DNA of 64,000 bases, from positions 1-64,000 of the forward strand of contig NZ_JAAKZX010000028.1 in NCBI RefSeq assembly GCF_011045025.1, read 5' to 3'. The stretch comes from Streptomyces ureilyticus (GTDB lineage: Bacteria > Actinomycetota > Actinomycetes > Streptomycetales > Streptomycetaceae). Both the position numbers and the translations under genes were made by a program. Each line of letters opens with the position of its first letter. The first letter of the stretch is position 1. Under the pieces are notes generated by a model. It saw only the letters and a program-made list of their open reading frames with translations, was not told the origin of the DNA and made no database searches. Below, piece by piece: positions 26,139 to 34,608 of this stretch.

Positions 26139-29100
26139 GTGGGACGTCCCGAAAGAACGGTGGATCCGGCTGCCGGTCCGGTGCAGCGCCTCGCCCACGA
26201 GTTGCGGGAGCTGCGCAAGGCCGCCGGCTGCCCGTCGTACCGGACCATGGCCCAGGCGGCCGGGTTCTCGGCGACGACGTTGTCCCAGGCGGCGGCCGGG
26301 CAGCGGCTGCCGTCGCTGGCCGTGGTCCTGGGGTACGTACGAGCCTGTGGCGGCGAACCCGGGGAGTGGGAGCCGCGGTGGAAGGCGGCCGAGGCGGAGG
26401 CCGCGGAGATCCCCGTGGACGAGCAGACGGACGAGGACGCGGCGCCGCCGTACCGGGGTCTCGCGCGCTTCGAGCCCGCCGACCGTGACCTGTTCTTCGG
26501 CCGGGACCGGCTGGTCCACGAGCTGTGCGAGCTGGTGTCCGAGCAGCGGTTCGCGGTGGTGTTCGGGGCGTCCGGGAGCGGGAAGTCCTCGCTGCTGCGG
26601 GCCGGGCTGATCCCGCGTCTTCAGGAGGAGATCGCGGAGCTGGGGAGTCCGGCGGTGCTGCGGATCCTCACTCCGGGGAACCGGCCCGCCGCCCGGTACG
26701 AGCACCTGCTGGCCCCGGCCGAGGACGAGCCGGAGAGCTGGGTCGTGGTGGACCAGTTCGAGGAGGTCTTCACCCTGTGCCGGGACAAGGCCGAGCGGGC
26801 CCGCTTCATCGACCTGCTGCTGGCCGCCCGGAAGCCGGACAGCCGGTTGCGGGTGCTGATCGCGGTGCGGGCCGACTTCTACGCCCGGTGCGCCGAGCAT
26901 CGGGAGCTTGCGGACATGCTGCGCGGCGCCGCGCTGCTGGTCGGGCCGATGACGGCGGACGAGCTGCGGGAGACGGTCGTCAAACCGGCGCAGGCGGCTG
27001 GTCTGCTGGTGGAGCGGGAGCTGACCGCCCGGATCGTCGAGGAGGTCCTGGACCGGCCCGGCGCGCTGCCGATGCTCTCGCACGCCCTGCTGGAGACCTG
27101 GCGGCGGCGCCGCGGCCGGCTGCTGACCCTGGCCTCGTACGAGGCGGCCGGCGGGGTGGGCGGCGCGATCGCGGCCAGTGCCGAGGAGGTGTACGGGCAG
27201 CTGACCGCGGACCAGGCGGATGCCGCCCGGCGCCTGCTGCTGCGGATGGTCGAGCCGGGGCGCGGCACCCCCGACACCCGGCGCCCGCTGAACCGGGCCG
27301 AACTCGACGCCTTGGCGTGCCCCTACGTGCCGGTGGTGGTGGAGCGGCTGGCCCGCGCCCGACTGCTCACCGCCGACGAGGTGGACGTGCACCTGGCCCA
27401 CGAGGCGCTGATCACCCGCTGGCCCCGGCTGCACGGCTGGATCGAGGAGCACCGCGAGCGGCTGCGCCACCACCGGGCGCTGACCGAGGCGGCCCGCGCC
27501 TGGCTGGAGCACGAACGTGACCCGGGCACGCTGTACCGGGGCGTCCGGCTGGCCCGCGCGGAGGAACTGTTCCCTGACCCCGCGCGGGACCCTGAACTGA
27601 CCGCGGCGGAGCGGGAGTTCCTCGTCGCCGCCTTCGAGGCCCGCGACGCGGAACGCCAGGCCGCCGCCCGCTCGGCGCATCGGGCACGGGCCGCGGTGGG
27701 TGTGCTGTCGGCCGTACTCGCGGTGGCGCTCGTCGCCGGACTGGTCGCGTTGCTGGAGCACCGCGACAACCAGCGGCGGCGCACCGACGAGGCGGCCCGC
27801 CGTATCGCCGCCGTCACGGAGTCCCTGCGTACGACCGATCCCCGCACCGCACAGCTCCTGGGTGTCGCCGCCTGGCGCGCGGCCCACCTCCCGGAGACTA
27901 GGCGGGCCTTGCTGGGCTCACTCGGCCAGCCAGAACCCGACTCCTTCAACGACCCGGCGCCCGGCGACGGTCCCAGCCGCTTTCTGACCCACTCGGGCCG
28001 CAGGCTGCTCAGCGTCGAGGGACGAGTGTGGCGAACCTGGGACGTGGTCCGGCATCGACAGCTTGCCTCGGGTCGCCTGCCGGAGGGCGGCAAGGTGGTC
28101 GGCGCCGCTTCGGACGGGCGGTTGCTGTCGATCGTCGGGGACGACGGGAAGCGGCTGTGGGACACGGCCGCCGGGCGGTGGCGCGGCGACCGGTTGCCTT
28201 CCTCGGCCTTCGTGGACTTCTCCGGGACCAGTTACCTCGTGGGCGACACGAGCGACTCCAAGGTGCAGGTGCGCTCGTCCGCAGACGACGGCCTGCGGTT
28301 CCAGACGCAGGCGGCGAGTACGACGGTGGTGGCGCCGAGCACGGACGGCCGGCTGGTCGCGTCCTGCCCTGACGGGTCTTCGGCGGCCCAGGTGCGGGAC
28401 TTGAAGGAGGGGCGCACGCTGCCCGGGAGCTGGGAACGGGACGGCGAGATCTGCGGCCAGGACCGGTCGCAGCTCGTGCTCGACGGCGGGCAGCGTTTCG
28501 CCGCGGTCACCTGGACCGGGGTGCACGTCTTCGATGTCCGGTCGGGGCGAGGGCTGGCAGACCTCGTGGATCCGGGGGTGAAGTACGTCTCCTTCAGTAA
28601 GGACGGGAAGTTCCTGGCGACCGCCGACGGGGAGGAGGTCAGGGTGTGGCGCCTCACCGGCGACACGTCGGCCCCGGTGTTCCGGCACTCCCTGAACAAC
28701 CAGCACCCGTCCGGCGGCCTGGCCTGGGATCCGGACCGCCCCGTCCTGCGGTACCTGGAGGGCGGTACGGTTCATTCCCTCGACGTCGCGCAGGCCGTGA
28801 CGCCCGCCTGGCGCGATCAGTCACTGGACGCGGTACGCCTCAGCCCGGACGGCCGCACCCTCGCCACCGCCCGCCGCAGCGGCGACCGCTTCCGCTTCGA
28901 ACTGCGCGACACGGGCAACGGCAAGCTGCTGCGGACGCTGCCGTCCGCGCCGCTCCCCGTCTCCCGCGACCCCGAGGAGCCGGTGAACCTGGGAGACACC
29001 TCACCACTGCTGGCGTTCGGCCCCGACGGCAAGACGCTCGCGTACGGAATCTCGGAGCCCGGCACCGTGGCGTCCTCGCGGCCCGTCACGATCTGGGACG

Positions 29101-29933
29101 TCGCGAAGGGCCGGGCCCGCACCACGCTGGACCTGGGGACGAGGACATCGGCATCCCCGGTGCTCACGCTCGCCCTGGGCCCGGACGCCCGCACGCTCTA
29201 CGCCACCCGCGCCCCGGGCATCGGCGAGCTGAGCAACGAGGTCTGGGACACGGCGGCCCACCGTAGAACGGCGGTCCTGCCGGCCCTGTCCAGCAGCAAC
29301 CTGGCCGTACGCCCCGACGGCCGGCTCCTGGTCGGCGACAACCGTACGGCGGAACTGCCGGACGGCAAGATCGCCGGACAGGACCTGGTCCAGGGCAACG
29401 GGATCGGCGCCCTCGCCTTCGCCGCGGACGGTTCCCGGCTGGTGGCCGGGGACCAGACGGGCCGGGTGGCGCTGTGGGACGGCGAGGTCCGGGAGCGAGC
29501 CGGGCTCCTGCGGAACGTCTTCCCGGCCCCGGTCAGCGTGGAGTCCGCTGACGACTCCGCCGGCGACCTCCTCGGCGACAGCTCGGAAGCCGTGAGCGCC
29601 CTCGCCGTCAGCCCCGACGGGCGCACCATCGCCGTGGGCGGCGAGGCGGGCACGCTCCAGCTCTGGGACCTCGACACCCAACAACCCCTCGGCGGCCCGC
29701 TGACGACGCCGGGCGAGAAGATCGACACGGTGGCGTTCAGCGCCCACAGCGGCACGGTGTACGCGGGGAGCGCGCACGTCCCGCTCCAGCGGTACACCAT
29801 CGCACCGTCGAAGGCGGTCGAGACGGTGTGCGCGAGGATGGCGGAGGGTGGCGGCGACCCGGGCGGTCTGACGCGGGCGCAGTGGAAGACGTACGTGGGG
29901 GATGTGCCGTATCGGAAGGTGTGCGGGGGCTGA
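26139..29933 (+). CDS. HTH-NTPase (nSTAND1)-WD40 signalling protein
   Basis: GTG 26139 with aggaaagggg upstream gives 1264 residues. Domains in order: an XRE-like helix-turn-helix (about 14-75, YRTMAQAAGFSATTLSQAAAG); an nSTAND1 NTPase with the entry motif YRGLARFEPADRDLFFGRD near 104, Walker A GASGSGKSS near 143 and Walker B WVVVDQFEE near 200; one membrane helix near 517-540 (VGVLSAVLAVALVAGLVALL); and a WD40 propeller to the end with repeated SPDGRT and DGRL signatures. Such proteins act as ligand-sensing switches in regulation or conflict. The divergent neighbour is the ribosome-inactivating protein. Longer upstream frames lack a ribosome site. Confidence 0.85.
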   Translation: MGRPERTVDPAAGPVQRLAHELRELRKAAGCPSYRTMAQAAGFSATTLSQAAAGQRLPSLAVVLGYVRACGGEPGEWEPRWKAAEAEAAEIPVDEQTDEDAAPPYRGLARFEPADRDLFFGRDRLVHELCELVSEQRFAVVFGASGSGKSSLLRAGLIPRLQEEIAELGSPAVLRILTPGNRPAARYEHLLAPAEDEPESWVVVDQFEEVFTLCRDKAERARFIDLLLAARKPDSRLRVLIAVRADFYARCAEHRELADMLRGAALLVGPMTADELRETVVKPAQAAGLLVERELTARIVEEVLDRPGALPMLSHALLETWRRRRGRLLTLASYEAAGGVGGAIAASAEEVYGQLTADQADAARRLLLRMVEPGRGTPDTRRPLNRAELDALACPYVPVVVERLARARLLTADEVDVHLAHEALITRWPRLHGWIEEHRERLRHHRALTEAARAWLEHERDPGTLYRGVRLARAEELFPDPARDPELTAAEREFLVAAFEARDAERQAAARSAHRARAAVGVLSAVLAVALVAGLVALLEHRDNQRRRTDEAARRIAAVTESLRTTDPRTAQLLGVAAWRAAHLPETRRALLGSLGQPEPDSFNDPAPGDGPSRFLTHSGRRLLSVEGRVWRTWDVVRHRQLASGRLPEGGKVVGAASDGRLLSIVGDDGKRLWDTAAGRWRGDRLPSSAFVDFSGTSYLVGDTSDSKVQVRSSADDGLRFQTQAASTTVVAPSTDGRLVASCPDGSSAAQVRDLKEGRTLPGSWERDGEICGQDRSQLVLDGGQRFAAVTWTGVHVFDVRSGRGLADLVDPGVKYVSFSKDGKFLATADGEEVRVWRLTGDTSAPVFRHSLNNQHPSGGLAWDPDRPVLRYLEGGTVHSLDVAQAVTPAWRDQSLDAVRLSPDGRTLATARRSGDRFRFELRDTGNGKLLRTLPSAPLPVSRDPEEPVNLGDTSPLLAFGPDGKTLAYGISEPGTVASSRPVTIWDVAKGRARTTLDLGTRTSASPVLTLALGPDARTLYATRAPGIGELSNEVWDTAAHRRTAVLPALSSSNLAVRPDGRLLVGDNRTAELPDGKIAGQDLVQGNGIGALAFAADGSRLVAGDQTGRVALWDGEVRERAGLLRNVFPAPVSVESADDSAGDLLGDSSEAVSALAVSPDGRTIAVGGEAGTLQLWDLDTQQPLGGPLTTPGEKIDTVAFSAHSGTVYAGSAHVPLQRYTIAPSKAVETVCARMAEGGGDPGGLTRAQWKTYVGDVPYRKVCGG

Positions 29934-30026
29934 CGCACCCGGCAGGCGCTGACCGACCTCCGGCGATTGATTGCCCTGATGGAGCGGCTGGCTGATCAAT
30001 TCCCAGGCGCTGAGGATCGAACCGTC

Positions 30027-30070
30027 GCTGTCCCGGTCATCCCCCTCTTCCCCCCTCCGACCGGGACAGC
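30027..30070 (+). terminator. Hairpin after the WD40 gene
   Basis: A 12-bp perfect stem gctgtcccggtc/gaccgggacagc with a 20-base pyrimidine-rich loop lies about 95 bp after the stop. It could also belong to the leader of the gene at 30122. Confidence 0.5.
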
Positions 30071-30121
30071 GGCCATAACACCCGACGAGGGTGTCGAACG
30101 ATCCGACGGGAGAACCCATCC

Positions 30122-30778
30122 ATGAAGGCTCTCAAGACCGGCCGCCGTCGCCTAGCCATGCTGACGCCCGCCCTGGCCCTCCTCCTGGTCCCCTTCTCCA
30201 CGGGGACGGCCAACGCCAACACCAGCCCCGGCTGGGGCGACGACAAACCCGACGTGATCTGGGACTGCAACAACGACAACGCCGACTCCTGCCAGTACCG
30301 CGAGGTCAACGCGTGGACCGAGCTGGGCGAGCGGCGTCAGGTCGGCAACGCGGTGTACAACTGCGCGGGCAGTGCCGACCTGGGCTACGACCGCATCTTC
30401 AGGATCGACCGCACCACCGAGTACTCCTTCAGTCAGACGACCTCGGTGGAGGTGAAGGCCGGTTTCTCGGACGTCCTCGAAGGCGGCATGTCCGCCGGCG
30501 TGTCACAGGAGGAGACCTGGAAAGCGGGCGACACGGTCAGCGCCAGCACCACCCTCAAGGGGATCATCAAGCCCGGTGAGGCGGGCGGCTACTGGTTCGC
30601 GCCGTACGAGCGGAACTCCCAGGGCTGGCTCGAGGTCCACTACGGCAAGCGCAAGAACGGCCACTACCACTGGTACTACCCGGGCCAGGGCTCCACGGGC
30701 GTCCACATCAAGACGCCGGTGCTGTGGCCGGACGGCACGATGAAGGGCAAGTGGTACTGGGCGACCTGGAAGTGCTGA
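30122..30778 (+). CDS. Small secreted protein, possible beta-pore-forming-like fold
   Basis: The 218-residue product begins with a clear signal peptide (basic MKALKTGRRR, hydrophobic LAMLTPALALLLVPF) probably cut after TANANA. The mature protein has four cysteines (WDCNN, DSCQY, YNCAG, terminal WKC), enough for two disulfides. A Ser/Thr/Gly-rich central stretch (EYSFSQTTSVEVKAGFSDVL, GGMSAGVSQEETW, TVSASTTLKGIIKPG) has the alternating pattern of aerolysin/ETX-MTX2 pore-forming toxins. The end is aromatic (HYHWYYPGQ, GKWYWATWKC). No confident family. It follows the WD40 protein on the same strand. Confidence 0.65.
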   Translation: MKALKTGRRRLAMLTPALALLLVPFSTGTANANTSPGWGDDKPDVIWDCNNDNADSCQYREVNAWTELGERRQVGNAVYNCAGSADLGYDRIFRIDRTTEYSFSQTTSVEVKAGFSDVLEGGMSAGVSQEETWKAGDTVSASTTLKGIIKPGEAGGYWFAPYERNSQGWLEVHYGKRKNGHYHWYYPGQGSTGVHIKTPVLWPDGTMKGKWYWATWKC

Positions 30779-30810
30779 CGCCCTCCGGATCTGTTCCTTG
30801 AGAGTCTCAT

Positions 30811-30850
30811 TCTCAAGAGTTCTCAAGAGTTCTCACGAGTTCTTACGAGA
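30811..30850. repeat. Four tandem 10-bp repeats
   Basis: tctcaagagt twice, then tctcacgagt and tcttacgaga, immediately after the secreted-protein gene. A further cttacgagacc copy lies near 30863. Each unit is half palindromic (tctca/gagt). Confidence 0.65.
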
Positions 30851-30977
30851 CCCTTGCGCACCGCTTACGAGACCCTGACGCGGGCCCGGAACCGGTTCGT
30901 CTCACGTCCCCCACTGGTCACTCTTGTGCTGTTCCGCAGGGCGCGGACGTGGGGGACGAGAGACCGAGGAGCCGGGC

Positions 30978-32231
30978 GTGGGCACGTACGACAGGAATGG
31001 CCGTCGCAGTGGGCACAAGCATGGGCACCAGAGTGGGCACCGGGCGAAGTCCAAGTCGCGGCGGGTCATGATCGGGGCCGGAGTGCTCGCCTCGGTGGGG
31101 GCGGTGACGGCGGCGGTGTCCGTGGCCAATGCCGGGCAGTACGCGCGCACCACGTCGGCCGGAGCCGATCAGGCGGTGTTCGTGCAGGGCAACGAGCTGA
31201 ACGGGAACATGATCCATGTGTTCGCGCGGGCCGACGACGGAAAGCTGTCGCCGGCAGGGGAGTTCGCGACCGGCGGCAAGGGCGGCGACCAGGTCGACGC
31301 GCCCACCGACTCCCTCGCCTCGCAGGGCTCGCTCGTTTACGACGACGCCTCCGGGATGCTCCTCGCCGTCAACGCGGGCAGCGGCACGGTGACCTCGTTC
31401 CGCGTCGAGGGGACCGAGCTGAAGGCTCCGAAGCAGGTGGACTCGGGCGGGGAGTTCCCGGCGAGCATCGCGGTGCGCGGGAAGGTGGCGTACGTGATGA
31501 ATGCGGGCGGAGCGGGCAGCGTCCAGGGCTTCACGATCACCAAGAAGGGGCTCAAGCCGCTGAAGGGCTCGCACCGTTCGCTGGGGCTGGACAACGAGAA
31601 TGTGCCGCGCTTCGACACCTCGCCCGGCGAGGTCGAGTTCACTCCGGACGGCCGCAACCTGGTGGTCACCACCAAGGCCGCCAACACGGTCGAGGTGTTC
31701 CCGCTGAAGCGGAACGGGCTGCCCGCCGTCGACGAGCCGGTCGTCAACAAGTCCGCGGGCGGTGTCCCGTTCGCGATCAGCTTCGACAAGTCGGGCAAGC
31801 GGATGCTGGTCGCGGAGGCCGAGAAGTCGACGGTGACGGCGTATCAGGTGAAGCGCAACGGCAAGCTGAAGGTCCTGCAGAAGCCGCTGGCCAACGGCCA
31901 GGAGACGCTGTGCTGGCTGGTGCGCGCCGGCAACTACTTCTACGGCGGCAACACCGGGAACTCGACGGTCAGCGGCTACCGCATGGCCAAGAGCGGCAAG
32001 CTCGCCCTCACCAACGACGTGGGCATCGCCACCCCGCCCTCCGCCAACTCCCAAGGCGTGATCGACCTCGCCGTGACCGAGGACGAGAAATTCGTCTACG
32101 TGCAGAACGCGGTCTCCGGCACCGTCGACGGCTTCCGTGTCGAGAAGAACGGCGCGCTTACGAAGGTGACGACCGCCGAGGACCTGCCGGTCTTCAAGGA
32201 GGCGGGCATGGAGGGCATCGCCGCGAAGTGA
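30978..32231 (+). CDS. Secreted lactonase-type beta-propeller protein
   Basis: From GTG 30978 (cgaggag upstream) the product has 417 residues. A Tat-like or Sec signal with basic start and hydrophobic core (KSRRVMIGAGVLASVGAVTA) precedes a seven-bladed propeller of the 6-phosphogluconolactonase (Pgl/YbhE-like) type. Repeating blade motifs include GNELNGNMIHVFARADDGKL, GSGTVTSFRVEG, AANTVEVFPLKRNG and NSTVSGYRMAKSGKL. An exported location makes the pentose-phosphate role unlikely; the function is unknown. The frame upstream of 30978 lacks a ribosome site. Confidence 0.8.
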   Translation: MGTYDRNGRRSGHKHGHQSGHRAKSKSRRVMIGAGVLASVGAVTAAVSVANAGQYARTTSAGADQAVFVQGNELNGNMIHVFARADDGKLSPAGEFATGGKGGDQVDAPTDSLASQGSLVYDDASGMLLAVNAGSGTVTSFRVEGTELKAPKQVDSGGEFPASIAVRGKVAYVMNAGGAGSVQGFTITKKGLKPLKGSHRSLGLDNENVPRFDTSPGEVEFTPDGRNLVVTTKAANTVEVFPLKRNGLPAVDEPVVNKSAGGVPFAISFDKSGKRMLVAEAEKSTVTAYQVKRNGKLKVLQKPLANGQETLCWLVRAGNYFYGGNTGNSTVSGYRMAKSGKLALTNDVGIATPPSANSQGVIDLAVTEDEKFVYVQNAVSGTVDGFRVEKNGALTKVTTAEDLPVFKEAGMEGIAAK

Positions 32232-32267
32232 CGTCGGGCGATGGGCTGTTGGTGCATAGGTCAGCTG

Positions 32268-33017
32268 TCAGCCGTTGACCTGGGCCCTTCTGTCACGGCT
32301 GTCGAGCTCAGGCACCGTCAGTCCCGCCGCCGACGCGATGACGCGGGCGGTGCGGAGCCCTTCCTCGTACGGAGTGCCGCCGAGGACGGGCCGGCAGCGG
32401 CCCAGCTCCGGGGCGTACTCGGCCATGACCGCGCCCGCGTGGTCCGTGGTGAGTTCGGTGAGCGGAGCCGGGCGGCCGCAGTCGGCGAGGACCGACTGGA
32501 ACTCGAGGGCGTTGTTGAAGTCGCAGACCCTGTCGGCCGTGCCGTGGACCAGGTGGATCGGCAGGGGCGGCGCGGTGGCGCAGACAGCCATGGGGGAGGG
32601 GAGACCGAGGAGGGGTTCGGGCTGGTTGTAGCGGGCGGCGATGCCGACGACCGCCGCCGGGCGCCAGCCCTCCGGAGGGTCGGGCCGAAGGGCGGTGGCC
32701 ATGGCGGCCCGGCCGCCGAGGGACCAGCCGACGAGGACGACACGGGCGGGATCCGGTACGTAGTCCCAGGTGAAGCGGAGGGAGGCCGCGAGGTGGGGCC
32801 GCCCCCCGTCGGCGGCGTCGGGCCGCCAGTCGGGGACGATGACGGTGGCGCCGAGGCGGGCGACGGTGCTGGCGAGGGCGCCGAGGACATCGCGCTCGGC
32901 GGGACCGCGCCCGTGCCAGAGGAGGACGGCCGGCGCGTCCGGGTCGGCACCCTGGTGGATGTCGAGGAGCTGGCCGTCGGCCGAGTACCGGATGGTGTCG
33001 ACGATGGTGGTGTCCAT
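32268..33017 (-). CDS. Alpha/beta hydrolase
   Basis: The 249-residue cytoplasmic protein has the oxyanion-hole motif LLWHGRGP near residue 33, the nucleophile elbow GWSLGGRAAM near 97, the acid in HLVHGTADRVCDFNNA near 160 and the catalytic histidine in TTDHAGAV near 192. The fold fits small esterases of the dienelactone-hydrolase kind; the substrate is not evident. It lies 18 bp from the stop of the upstream flavoprotein gene on the same strand, so they are probably co-transcribed. Confidence 0.8.
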   Translation of the reverse strand: MDTTIVDTIRYSADGQLLDIHQGADPDAPAVLLWHGRGPAERDVLGALASTVARLGATVIVPDWRPDAADGGRPHLAASLRFTWDYVPDPARVVLVGWSLGGRAAMATALRPDPPEGWRPAAVVGIAARYNQPEPLLGLPSPMAVCATAPPLPIHLVHGTADRVCDFNNALEFQSVLADCGRPAPLTELTTDHAGAVMAEYAPELGRCRPVLGGTPYEEGLRTARVIASAAGLTVPELDSRDRRAQVNG

Positions 33018-33035
33018 ATGTGTGTGCCCCCTGCC

Positions 33036-34487
33036 TCAGCGGCCCGCGACCCGGTCGGCGATACGTGCCAGCCGGGACGACTGCGCGGCCTGCGTGCCCC
33101 GTTCACGGCGATCGGCGGCTCGATACGTCGCGTACATGCCGTGTACCCCGATCCAGCGCAACGGCTCGGGTTCCCACTTGCGGACCTTGTGACCGACCCA
33201 GGGCAGTGTGGTGAGTTCGGTCGCGCCGGACTGCCCGGAGTCCTGCTGGATCAGGTCGCACAGGGTACGGGCGGCGAGGTTGGTGGTGGCGACCCCGGAG
33301 CCGACGTAGCCGCCGGCCCAGCCGAGGCCGGTGGAGCGGTCGAGGGTGACGGTGGCACACCAGTCGCGGGGCACACCGAGGACGCCGGACCAGGCGTGGG
33401 CCACTTCCACCCCGGTGAGCTGCGGGAAGAGACGGAGAAGGAGCTCCCGTAGCGCCTCGACGGTCGCCGGCTGCGTACGGCCGTCGTTGTCCGTGCGCGA
33501 CCCGAAGCGGTACGGGACGCCGCGGCCTCCGAGCGCGATACGGCCGTCGGCGGTGCGCTGGGCGTACATGTACGCGTGCGCCATGTCGCCGAGGGTTTCG
33601 CGGCCCTCCCAGCCCACCGACTCCCACTGCTCGGGCGTGAGCGGTTCGGTGGCGATCATCGACGAGTTCATGGGGAGCCAGGTGCGTCTCTGTCCCTTCA
33701 ACGAGGCGGTGAAGCCCTCGGTGCAGCGCAGGACGTAGGGGGCGCGGACGGTGCCGTACGGAGTGACCGCGTGCTTCGGCCGGATCTCGGTGACGGGCGT
33801 CGACTCGTGGATGGTGACGCCGAGTGCTTCGACGGCACGCGCGAGTCCCTGGACGAGCTTGACGGGGTTAAGGCGGGCGCCGTGCGGAGTCCAGGTGGAG
33901 CCGACGGCGTCGGCGACGCGAACGCGCTCGGCGGTCTCGCGGGCGCCGTACAGCTCGCGGTCCTTCTCCCCGTACGACAGCTCTGCCTCATGGAAGGCCT
34001 TCAGGCGAGCCAACTGAGCGGGCGTACAGGCGACTTCGAGTACGCCTCCCTGGTGGATGTCCGCGTCGATGCCCTCCGCCTCGGCGACCCGGACGACCTC
34101 CGCCACCGTCTCGTTCATCGCCTTCTGGAGGCGTACGGCGGCCTCGTGGCCGTGCACGCGCGCGTGGCGGTCGCGTCCGGCGATGCCGTTGTAGAGCCAG
34201 CCGCCGTTGCGGCCGGAGGCGCCGTAGCCGCAGAACTTCTGTTCAAGGACGGTGATACGGAGGAAGGGGGCGGCCTTTTTCAGGTAGTACGCGGTCCACA
34301 GGCCGGTGAAGCCGCCGCCGACGATGACGACGTCCGCGGCGGCGTCCGAGGGGAGGGGTTCGCGGGGCGCGGGGAGTCCCTCTTGCGCGTACCAGAACGA
34401 TATGCCGCCGTTGATGACGGTGCGGGCGGTGTGTCCGGCCGTGCTGCCCGTGTGCCCCGGGCCGCCCACGCTCTCCGTGCTGCTCAT
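33036..34487 (-). CDS. FAD-dependent amine/amino-acid oxidoreductase (DAO family)
   Basis: The 483-residue protein has the FAD-binding Rossmann motif DVVIVGGGFTGLWTAYYL near residue 52. It also has the GASGRNGGWL motif near 88, typical of the gamma-glutamylputrescine oxidase/DadA group, and the C-terminal FAD contact GYVGSGVATTNLAARTL near 420. Such enzymes oxidise amines or amino acids with oxygen. The start is ATG 34487. The alpha/beta hydrolase gene follows 18 bp downstream of its stop. Confidence 0.85.
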   Translation of the reverse strand: MSSTESVGGPGHTGSTAGHTARTVINGGISFWYAQEGLPAPREPLPSDAAADVVIVGGGFTGLWTAYYLKKAAPFLRITVLEQKFCGYGASGRNGGWLYNGIAGRDRHARVHGHEAAVRLQKAMNETVAEVVRVAEAEGIDADIHQGGVLEVACTPAQLARLKAFHEAELSYGEKDRELYGARETAERVRVADAVGSTWTPHGARLNPVKLVQGLARAVEALGVTIHESTPVTEIRPKHAVTPYGTVRAPYVLRCTEGFTASLKGQRRTWLPMNSSMIATEPLTPEQWESVGWEGRETLGDMAHAYMYAQRTADGRIALGGRGVPYRFGSRTDNDGRTQPATVEALRELLLRLFPQLTGVEVAHAWSGVLGVPRDWCATVTLDRSTGLGWAGGYVGSGVATTNLAARTLCDLIQQDSGQSGATELTTLPWVGHKVRKWEPEPLRWIGVHGMYATYRAADRRERGTQAAQSSRLARIADRVAGR

Positions 34488-34608
34488 GCGCCGGACGTTA
34501 GCGTCTGAGGGCCGTGGGTGTCTCCTCCGGATTCCGTTGTGGAGTCCGGTTTTTCAGGTACCCGGATCCGGTTTCTCAGGGCTCGGGTTTTCTCAGAACT
34601 CGGGTTTC

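Noticed and set aside
25995..27887. A 630-codon minus-strand frame inside the HTH-NTPase-WD40 gene
   Set aside because: The opposite strand encodes clear Walker motifs; the minus frame is Arg/Gly/Gln-rich shadow sequence.
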